Below are positions 9,090 through 14,514 of a DNA stretch of 57,276 bases, piece by piece. The stretch spans positions 1 to 57,276 of the IMG/VR virus record IMGVR_UViG_3300025890_000031; one strand, written 5' to 3'. The stretch's first letter is position 1, and each line of letters opens with the position of its first letter. The notes under the pieces are model-generated. The model made no database searches and had not been told where the DNA came from. It was given only the letters and a program-made list of their open reading frames with translations. Position numbers and translations under genes: made by a program. Source of the DNA: a virus.

Positions 9090-9281
9090 TTGGAAAAATA
9101 TAAAGACCTTTTAGAAAGAGTCGGATTTACATTTGCTGAAGCATTTATTGGTGCAGTAGCTGTAGCTCCACTCATTGACTTAAATGCCTCAACTTTACAG
9201 TTGGCAATTATAGCAGGTGCTTCTGCCGCTCTTGTAGTAGTAAAAGAATTTGTTAAGAAAAATATGCCAGCAAAAAGCTAA
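9090..9281 (+). CDS. Holin-like membrane protein
   Basis: 63 residues from a TTG at 9090, selected because AAGGAG ends 5 bp upstream; an ATG at 9066 is in frame but lacks a ribosome site. The sequence MEKYKDLLERVGFTFAEAF then LIDLNASTLQLAIIAGASAALVVVKEF and a basic end KKNMPAKS matches the small r1t-type holins: two short hydrophobic segments and a lysine-rich tail. Would form the inner-membrane lesion for endolysin release. First gene of a short plus-strand cluster. Confidence 0.75.
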   Translation: MEKYKDLLERVGFTFAEAFIGAVAVAPLIDLNASTLQLAIIAGASAALVVVKEFVKKNMPAKS

Positions 9282-9287
9282 AGGTTA

Positions 9288-9364
9288 GGGGTGGATAAGG
9301 TAAGACTTGTTTAGTGTTGCGGGACAGTAGATAAGTAACGAGGGTTCAACTCCCTCCCACTCCA
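9288..9364 (+). ncRNA. tRNA-like / tmRNA-like element (possible attachment site)
   Basis: A 7-bp acceptor stem is visible: GGGGTGG (9288-9294) pairs fully with CCACTCC (9357-9363), followed by discriminator A. The T arm is canonical: GAGGG-TTCAACT-CCCTC (9340-9356). The third acceptor pair is G-U, the alanine identity signal shared with tmRNA, and TTCAACT-CCC is typical of tmRNA 3' ends. No normal D or anticodon arm can be built. Instead a 9-bp helix, ACTTGTTTA with TAGATAAGT (9305-9313/9328-9336), fills the centre, as in a tmRNA tRNA-like domain. It could be a reduced tmRNA-like RNA or a copy of the 3' end of the host ssrA used as attP. No encoded CCA. Confidence 0.5.
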
Positions 9365-9369
9365 CAGAT

Positions 9370-9717
9370 ATGTACGAATACGAAGGAATAGTAGAAAGAG
9401 TAGTTGACGGTGATACCGTTGACTGTTTATTGGATTTAGGTTTTAACACTTGGAAGAAATCTCGTGTTAGATTAGCAGGTATAGATGCTCCAGAATCCAG
9501 AACAAGAGATTTAGTTGAAAAAGCAAAAGGGTTAGAAGCTAAGAAGTGGCTCATTGACACGATACAAGAAAACAACAACAGGGTTGTGGTCAAATCGTTA
9601 GGAGTTGGTAAGTACGGAAGGTGTTTAGGCATCATCCTACTTCCAACTATGAATGTCAACGACAAAATGGTTGAGTTAGGATATGCAGTAGCTTATGATG
9701 GGAAATCCGCTAGATAA
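9370..9717 (+). CDS. Staphylococcal-nuclease-like (SNase) protein
   Basis: 115 residues, near the minimal SNase domain. Signature blocks: YEGIVERVVDGDTVDC, then VRLAGIDAPESRTRD containing the catalytic Arg and Glu of the RLxGIDxPE motif, and later VKSLGVGKYGRCLGIILL. A calcium-dependent nuclease acting on DNA or RNA is expected. No signal peptide, so cytoplasmic. It follows the tRNA-like element by 5 bp and overlaps the next gene by 23 bp. Confidence 0.85.
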   Translation: MYEYEGIVERVVDGDTVDCLLDLGFNTWKKSRVRLAGIDAPESRTRDLVEKAKGLEAKKWLIDTIQENNNRVVVKSLGVGKYGRCLGIILLPTMNVNDKMVELGYAVAYDGKSAR

Positions 9718-9889
9718 CGACAAAGAACTACAAGCAGCAGTAGAAAGAACGGTTGCTAGTTTAGAACAACTTCTATCAATGATAGATGATTACTCAAACG
9801 ATAGATATTATCGTTGTTTTACATGTAGAAGAAAACTTTCTCAGCATCCTGGGAAGGTCTTTTGTTTAGAACGAGTGCAGTTCGATTAA
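9695..9889 (+). CDS. Small Zn-ribbon-like protein
   Basis: 64 residues. An N-terminal acidic helix (LDNDKELQAAVERTVASLEQLLSMI) precedes a cysteine cluster RCFTCRRKLSQHPGKVFC that may bind zinc with the nearby His. The start is ATG 9695 or the adjacent ATG 9698, both inside the end of the nuclease gene. Last convincing gene before the 9.9-10.1 kb gap. Function unknown. Confidence 0.65.
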   Translation: MMGNPLDNDKELQAAVERTVASLEQLLSMIDDYSNDRYYRCFTCRRKLSQHPGKVFCLERVQFD

Positions 9890-10095
9890 GCTCTTAAAAA
9901 ATTTCCCAAAATTTTCATGGGGAATTGTGCCACTAAGGTAAATCATCTTCTGTTAGACGCCAAATAAGACCTTCTGGGGTGCTTTTAAGGGCTTGTTTAA
10001 TACTTTTGTGTGTATATCGATAGACGGCAGGGGCAGGCGTTTTTAAAAAAAAAATTTCACGATTTTTACTCGATAGCCTCGCAAAGCTCGGCAGT

Positions 10096-10218
10096 TTAAT
10101 CCCAATCTTCATCATAGTCGTATTCTATGACTTCAAAGTTCGGTTGTGATAATGTTTTAATAAGCGTTAGTACTTCTTTGATGAAGTAACCAAATAAAAA
10201 CCCTACTAAATAATCCAT
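10096..10218 (-). CDS. 40-residue single-TM peptide
   Basis: Short gene beginning MDYLVGFLFGYFIKEVL (one membrane helix) and ending in an acidic tail VIEYDYDEDWD. AAAGG lies 5 bp before ATG 10218. The size, membrane helix plus acidic tail and ribosome site make it credible, but no family is recognised. The DNA from 9890 to 10095, downstream, shows no convincing gene. Confidence 0.55.
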   Translation of the reverse strand: MDYLVGFLFGYFIKEVLTLIKTLSQPNFEVIEYDYDEDWD

Positions 10219-10250
10219 AATACCTTTAAATATAACAATATAAAAGGAAA

Positions 10251-10304
10251 AGTCCACTTAGTGCATATTCACTTGCGTGAACATTCGTTGCATCCAAGTA
10301 GACT
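10251..10304. other. Nested hairpin in a gene-poor gap
   Basis: Three stacked inverted repeats share one centre: outer AGTCCACTT with AAGTAGACT (one mismatch), middle TGCA/TGCA and inner TTCAC-TTGC-GTGAA. It lies in the 274-bp stretch 10219-10492 that has no gene. Suggests a structured RNA or protein-binding cruciform; no U-tract follows on either strand, so it is not a simple terminator. Confidence 0.5.
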
Positions 10305-10388
10305 TGACCTAACACACGTAAACAACACAATATAGGAATATATAAAATGTTACTTACATGATATAGGAATTTTTAAAAGCTGTCAAAT

Positions 10389-10477
10389 AGATTTTGGGGA
10401 TTTTTCGGTCTTTAGCTTGTTACCTATGGACGATTGAGCATCTCAGTTATCAGTGACTGAAGAAACCCCCCAAATCT
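10389..10477. other. Long inverted repeat enclosing a 59-nt structured loop
   Basis: AGATTTTGGGGATTT (10389-10403) pairs with AAACCCCCCAAATCT (10463-10477) at 13 of 15 positions. The loop contains a further small hairpin, CAGT...ACTG (10444-10459). It immediately follows the small Zn-ribbon gene 10493-10642 on the minus strand. Candidate small structured RNA; no known class recognised. Confidence 0.45.
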
Positions 10478-10492
10478 TTTATTAATTATAGA

Positions 10493-10642
10493 CTATTCTT
10501 CCTCTTGTGCAACATTTTTTGTCTGTAGTTTTCTCCCAAATTTCTTATTGTATTGTGTACAGCCAAGATTTTTACAATATCTATAGCCTTTGATATTTTT
10601 ATATTTTCTATTGCAATTTTTGCAATTTTCTATTTTTTTCAT
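10493..10642 (-). CDS. 49-residue Zn-ribbon protein
   Basis: Short basic protein with CKNC (residues 7-10) and CKNLGC (23-28), a four-cysteine zinc-ribbon pattern, then a KKFGRKLQTK basic tail. The start ATG is directly preceded by AGAGAGC, a weak ribosome site that also contains the GAGNNC word enriched in this region. Likely nucleic-acid binding. One of several tiny Zn-ribbon proteins in this genome. Confidence 0.65.
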   Translation of the reverse strand: MKKIENCKNCNRKYKNIKGYRYCKNLGCTQYNKKFGRKLQTKNVAQEEE

Positions 10643-10826
10643 GCTCTCTATTCATCGACTTCTAAAAATTTTCTCTATGTAAAAAATCACCGACCCACAG
10701 ATTTGTGGAAAAATCGTAATTTTTGGTGGGGTGGGGTGAAATATTTAAAATTGTAGTACTCCTCTCCTTATTGCAAAGGGTTGCAAATGGGTTTTAACTA
10801 TCGTGTATGAATGTACGCTCTCTCTA

Positions 10827-11075
10827 TCAATCTCTAAGCTCCAGCGACCAATGTCCATTAAACTTTAAGCTCTCATTACCAGACTTAGCAAGTGATAACT
10901 CGTGATGTAGGTAGGCTTTTGTGCTCTTATTTGAGTTATACGCTACCTGCAAGGGTGGGGGTTGTTGAATTGAGAACATTGGATTAGGTTTTTCTGTCTG
11001 GTTAAATATTAAATCTTTTAGCTCTACATTTTCTCCTGCTATTAGTCCCAGAGTGAATGCTGTCTGTATATTCAT
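10827..11075 (-). CDS. Hypothetical protein
   Basis: 82 residues beginning MNIQTAFTLGLIAGENVELKDLIF; no signal, membrane segment or known motif. GAGAGC, again the array word, stands 3 bp before the start and may serve as the ribosome site. It follows the terminase-small-like gene 11088-11525 by 12 bp, suggesting cotranscription. The 184 bp downstream to 10642 hold array words but no gene. Confidence 0.6.
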   Translation of the reverse strand: MNIQTAFTLGLIAGENVELKDLIFNQTEKPNPMFSIQQPPPLQVAYNSNKSTKAYLHHELSLAKSGNESLKFNGHWSLELRD

Positions 11076-11087
11076 AATGCTCTCATT

Positions 11088-11525
11088 CTAGTCTTTAACT
11101 ATTTCTCCATCAATTTCATCTCGTATAGCTGATAAGTACTCATCTTTAGTCCCATCAACAATCATAACACCCTGCGTTATTGTTTGATTAATTTCACTCT
11201 TACGAGGGCTATCTAGTCCATACATTTTGCTTATTCTATCCATAATGCTCAACGCTCTATCAATAGCACCAAGCTCCCCCTGTTGCACTCTCTCCCAAAG
11301 GATAAGTAACATCTGGTTAAGTCGTTCATATTCAACTGTACGGAGTTCATCTGTTGGCTCGGCTATGATTGATTTCATACTACGTTGTATAGACTTATAT
11401 GCTCCAGAACTATCGGCATACCCTAACTGCTTTGCTATGACCTCATAACTCGCACCTGCTTTCCTAAGCTCTAATGCCTGTCTATCTTTCTCCCTGACCT
11501 CAATGGATTTATTATTTACTTTCAT
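11088..11525 (-). CDS. Terminase-small-subunit-like HTH protein
   Basis: 145 residues. The N-terminal helix-turn-helix ALELRKAGASYEVIAKQLGY is followed by RTVEYERLNQMLLILWERV and a region ending LSIMDRISKMYGLDSP. This order (HTH, then a helical LxxLLxxLW segment, then LxIxxRxxxLxGLDxP) is the pattern of small-terminase-like proteins in many actinophages. Expected to recognise the packaging site and recruit the large subunit, which here lies about 7 kb away (18272-19657). Start ATG 11525 is directly preceded by GAGTAC. A plain HTH regulator is the alternative. Confidence 0.65.
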   Translation of the reverse strand: MKVNNKSIEVREKDRQALELRKAGASYEVIAKQLGYADSSGAYKSIQRSMKSIIAEPTDELRTVEYERLNQMLLILWERVQQGELGAIDRALSIMDRISKMYGLDSPRKSEINQTITQGVMIVDGTKDEYLSAIRDEIDGEIVKD

Positions 11526-11552
11526 GTACTCACTTTACCATACCCAAAAACT

Positions 11553-11679
11553 TAACTGTATGCAACGCCAAACCCAAGCTATCTTGATTATCCCATAGAG
11601 AGCCTTATTTATTGACTTGTTCGCCAATACTTAGGTAGCCTTTTTTGAGTACTTCATTGTTTGCCCCTGCATACAGTTA
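11553..11679. repeat. 12-bp perfect inverted repeat upstream of the terminase-small-like gene
   Basis: TAACTGTATGCA at 11553-11564 and its exact complement at 11668-11679, with 103 bp between. Near the start of the leftward gene 11088-11525. Could be paired operators or the base of a stem in a leader RNA; a role in packaging-site recognition is speculative. Confidence 0.5.
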
Positions 11680-12385
11680 CTAAAAGTACTCGCTACTAAC
11701 CTTATAAATACTACCTCTTTCCTATGAGTGCTTTATTTGACTTCTCTCCGTGCTACTTTATGCTTTGACTTCTAAAATAACTTATAAATGAGTGCTAAGT
11801 CCATACTAATGTTCTGGATAACATCAACCCAATTTTTTTGATTTTTTTTCTTTTTTGTGGGGATTTCTGTAAACTTTTCCCCTCATGTTTTAAATGCACT
11901 CAAATATGTGGCTATCGGCATGGATTGGTATTCTGTATTACCCCTGTGACTTAAAACATATCTTATGAGCTCTTTTTGATTTATTTGCATACTTCGACTT
12001 TTTTCAATTCCCTACTATTTTTTATTTATTTTTGAAAAACTCTTGTTGGTCGTATAAGCTGAAAAGAGTGCACCTAACCCCAAATACTGTCAGCTATAGC
12101 TTGTGAAATAAATCACAAAGATATAGTCTAAGCTACGTACTCATAGGTTTTTTGCTCAAAAATGGCTTATTTCTCCATGAATAATATACATGAAAAATGT
12201 ATAATTATACATGATTTAGGGAGTACATAGGTCTATAAGCCTATGAAATAAGGCTTAAAATAGCCCTTATTTTATGGGGTTTTATGGACGAGTACTAAAA
12301 AAAAACTTTTAAAATAGGCTACCTAAAACAATTACCTACATATAATTGTATTAGATATCTATATATCTAAATTCTCTTGGATTAT
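11680..12385. other. Gene-free AT-rich region with stacked hairpins
   Basis: No credible gene. It holds array words in both orientations and several inverted repeats: TTGTGA-6-TCACAA nested in CTATA/TATAG (12094-12126), the 16-bp palindrome ATGTATAATTATACAT (12197-12212), CATAGG-8-CCTATG (12226-12245) and TTAGATAT-4-ATATCTAA (12351-12370). It separates leftward and rightward early genes, so promoters, operators or a replication origin would fit. Nothing specific enough to choose. Confidence 0.5.
12197..12212. promoter_or_regulatory. 16-bp perfect palindrome ATGTATAATTATACAT
   Basis: Exact self-complementary sequence in the divergent intergenic region. Its half-site ATTATACAT matches the inverted repeat at 1002-1020 upstream of the holin-like gene. 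Candidate operator of a dimeric phage regulator. Confidence 0.4.
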
Positions 12386-12930
12386 GAGGACAATAGGTGG
12401 TAATTAGTCTACAGTCGCTGTCGGAGGACGGAATGGAACTGACTTTTAGCCTAAGTGAAAAATCTCCCAAGAGGACACACAGAGCTTGTGTATTCAAGCT
12501 GACTAGAGGTCAAACGCCTTCTCTTGCGACCTTACTGTCAGATGAGTACATAAGTTATGCCTTCGGTCAAGAGGGCTTAGTCTGTTGTGTTGGTGGTTGA
12601 TTTTATCACAACCATACGACTTGCAGAGTACATCTCAGCATAGCGTGTTGCACCAAGCCTGTTGGAGGGCGATACTTCAGTTCAAGAAGTAAAAACTACC
12701 AAGCTAGGTAGAGGACTAATGCTATATGTGTTAGAAATTGTCTGTGCGTTGGCGTGTAAGGAGGTCTTATTGCAAGTAATCTCCTGTGTAGCCAAATAGT
12801 TTGTGCAAGAGTACCATAATCATATAGAAGTTGTCTTTTCTTAATAACCAAGTTGCTACTTAATAGAGTACGCCTAGTGGATATTCATACGTTACATTTC
12901 GTAGTGTACTCCAGAGAGTGAGAATACATT
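12386..12930 (+). ncRNA. Candidate large structured RNA / leader
   Basis: 545 bp with no convincing gene and higher GC than its surroundings. At least seven local hairpins can be drawn in 300 nt: AGCTTG/CAAGCT (12483-12500), AGGTC/GACCT (12507-12532), GCCTTC-6-GAGGGC (12559-12576), TGGTTG/CAACCA (12594-12614), ACTTC-7-GAAGT (12674-12690), CTACC-6-GGTAG (12696-12711) and GGAG/CTCC with inner TTA/TAA (12760-12784). Thirteen GAGNNC words occur here at 27-57 bp spacing, two inside stems. Either an ornate non-coding RNA or a long operon leader; no known class identified. Confidence 0.5.
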
Positions 12931-13221
12931 ATGAATAGATTAACAAATATAGAAATGCAGGAAATAGTTGAACAGTATGGTGAGGTCACATTCACTAGAA
13001 AACAACTAAAAGTAATTCGTGCATTATTAAACGCTACAACCAAAAAATTAGTTAACGAGTACGACAACAAGAATAGTAAATCTTTTCAAGTTGCTCTAAG
13101 CTCTTTATCTAAATTTAACTTTGATTTTGCTGACTACTGTCAAGAGGTCAATGACAACTTCAAAAGAGAAGTTTGGTTTGATGCTAACAACCTAACACGC
13201 AACGCTAGGCGTATATGGTAA
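12931..13221 (+). CDS. Hypothetical protein, first gene of the ATPase-VWA operon
   Basis: 96 residues, helical and charged: MNRLTNIEMQEIVEQYGEVTF, then KQLKVIRALLNATTKKLVNEY and a tail NNLTRNARRIW. No signal or membrane segment. It follows the structured 12.4-12.9 kb region and overlaps the next small gene by 7 bp (ATGGTAA). No family recognised. Confidence 0.75.
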   Translation: MNRLTNIEMQEIVEQYGEVTFTRKQLKVIRALLNATTKKLVNEYDNKNSKSFQVALSSLSKFNFDFADYCQEVNDNFKREVWFDANNLTRNARRIW

Positions 13222-13376
13222 GAGTACTTAAATCAAAGTATTGGTGGTATTATGGCTTATTGTTTACAAAAATAAACAATATTCATTGTAGAGTACACTA
13301 CAAGACATGGCTCAAAATGTATGACTTTTATTCTTATAAAATTGAAAAAGGACTATCTATGTGGGAGGACTGCTAA
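13215..13376 (+). CDS. 53-residue hypothetical protein overlapping both neighbours
   Basis: Short gene starting MVRVLKSKYWWYYGLLFTKI and ending EKGLSMWEDC; basic and aromatic. Its ATG lies in the last codons of the upstream gene (overlap ATGGTAA) and its stop overlaps the next start (TAATG), so translation is probably coupled on both sides. No motif recognised. Confidence 0.55.
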   Translation: MVRVLKSKYWWYYGLLFTKINNIHCRVHYKTWLKMYDFYSYKIEKGLSMWEDC

Positions 13377-13528
13377 TGATGGTTGACACTAGAATAAAAT
13401 GTCTATGTGGAGAACACATGGCTAAAATAAGCGTAATGGCTAACGTAAAAAGTACAACATTAGTACAATTTTTATGTTTCCATTGTGGTGCGAGTACAAT
13501 CGCCAAAGAACAAAGTAAAAGAATATAG
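13376..13528 (+). CDS. 50-residue Zn-ribbon protein
   Basis: Begins MMVDTRIKCLCGEH and has a second pair CFHCG near residue 33: two CxC/CxxC knuckles typical of a zinc ribbon. A strong ribosome site GGAGGA lies 7 bp before ATG 13376 and is itself part of a GAGGAC array word. It is followed by about 90 bp containing the left copy of the 23-bp inverted repeat. Confidence 0.65.
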   Translation: MMVDTRIKCLCGEHMAKISVMANVKSTTLVQFLCFHCGASTIAKEQSKRI

Positions 13529-13572
13529 GAATATATTGGAGTACACTACGAAGTGTATAGTATGAAATATAA

Positions 13573-13595
13573 ATTCAGTTATCTACGATAGGTCT
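13573..13595 (+). repeat. Left copy of 23-bp perfect inverted repeat
   Basis: Starts ATTCAGTTATCTACG and ends ATAGGTCT. Its exact reverse complement is at 16500-16522. The two copies bracket the ATPase and VWA genes (13621-16483), each sitting in the leader of the next gene (26 bp and 34 bp before starts). A 23-bp exact match is far beyond chance in this window. Confidence 0.85.
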
Positions 13596-13620
13596 GTGTC
13601 CTCGGAAAAGGAATAATAAA

Positions 13621-14514
13621 ATGAGTAAGAACACTCTAGCAGAGAACATCTCTGCATTAATACCTAACAAATCGCTTGAAAATTATGTCAAGAGAATTGT
13701 TGACGGAGGTCAAAACGACCTAGAACTACTAGATTACGCACACAAAAGCAGACACAATGTCCTCATTTCTGGGGATACAGGTGTTGGAAAAACTCATTGT
13801 GTTTCGGCACATGCAGAGAACATTCAATTACCCTTTGTATCTATTGCTTGTAATGGTGCGACTAACCCAGACCAAATGTTCGGTATGTTTATGCCGAGTA
13901 CAGAGGGAAAAGGTTTTGAATGGACAGATGGTGTCGTGACCTCATTGGTTAGACATGGTGGCGTTCTTTTGCTTGATGAAGTGAACTTTATGAAAGCAGA
14001 TATTGCCGCTGCCCTCCACCCATTACTAGATAGTCGTAGAACACTAACCTTAGTTGAAAATGGGGGAGAGGTCATCAAAGCTCATAAGGATTTTCAAGTT
14101 GTTGCTTGTATAAATCCTAACTATGAGGGCACAAGACCATTAAACGAAGCCTTTAAAAATCGTTTTGCCTTACAGGTAGAATTTGATTATGAAGGTAACT
14201 CAGAGGACATTTTGATTGATGGTAGACCAAGTTTACTTGAATTAGCCGATAGGTTAAGAGAAAGTAGAGAAAATGGAACTATCACAACACCTGTGAGTAC
14301 AAACGCTTTAATGGAATTTTGTGAGTTTGTTGAGGACTTGGGAATAGAGTTTGCTATAAGCAACTTTGTTAACAGATTTGAAATAGATGAACGAAGTGCA
14401 ATCAAAGAGTACTTTGATGTATTAATTCCTCAAATAGCAAGTGAATTTGGAACTGATGTTCCTGAACTCTTTGTTGTTGAACAACCAGATGAGGAAACTG
14501 ATACAGATGAATAG
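13621..14514 (+). CDS. CobS/MoxR-like AAA+ ATPase
   Basis: 297 residues. Walker A GDTGVGKTHC near residue 50, the pore-loop region NPDQMFGMFMPS, Walker B VLLLDEVNF near 115-123, sensor 1 FQVVACINPNYEGTRPLN, and an arginine-finger region EAFKNRFALQVEF. These are the marks of the AAA_5 MoxR/CobS/NorQ group, which remodel a VWA-domain partner. The partner is the next gene, overlapping by 8 bp. Phage homologues are often labelled CobS although no cobalamin role is shown. Starts at ATG 13621, 26 bp after the 23-bp repeat. Confidence 0.9.
   Translation: MSKNTLAENISALIPNKSLENYVKRIVDGGQNDLELLDYAHKSRHNVLISGDTGVGKTHCVSAHAENIQLPFVSIACNGATNPDQMFGMFMPSTEGKGFEWTDGVVTSLVRHGGVLLLDEVNFMKADIAAALHPLLDSRRTLTLVENGGEVIKAHKDFQVVACINPNYEGTRPLNEAFKNRFALQVEFDYEGNSEDILIDGRPSLLELADRLRESRENGTITTPVSTNALMEFCEFVEDLGIEFAISNFVNRFEIDERSAIKEYFDVLIPQIASEFGTDVPELFVVEQPDEETDTDE

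Noticed and set aside
9288-9364. Ordinary tRNA gene
   Set aside because: Although acceptor and T arms are perfect, no 5-bp anticodon stem with a 7-nt loop and no D stem can be formed in the intervening 45 nt.
9695-9889. Integrase or excisionase near the possible attachment site
   Set aside because: Neighbouring proteins are a nuclease, a Zn-ribbon and a holin-like protein; no tyrosine or serine recombinase motif was found anywhere in the window.
9933-10115. A 60-codon minus-strand open frame ending TPEGLIWRLTEDDLP
   Set aside because: Its start lies inside the better supported 40-residue gene 10096-10218 and it uses codons unlike the neighbours. The last 20 residues look protein-like, so it could be the remnant of a gene, but evidence is too thin.
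12397-12600. A 67-codon open frame from GTG inside the structured 12.4-12.9 kb region
   Set aside because: It overlaps several strong hairpins, has no recognisable protein features and GTG is a weak start, so RNA structure explains the region better. A real small gene cannot be fully excluded, since GAGGAC lies 6 bp before the GTG.
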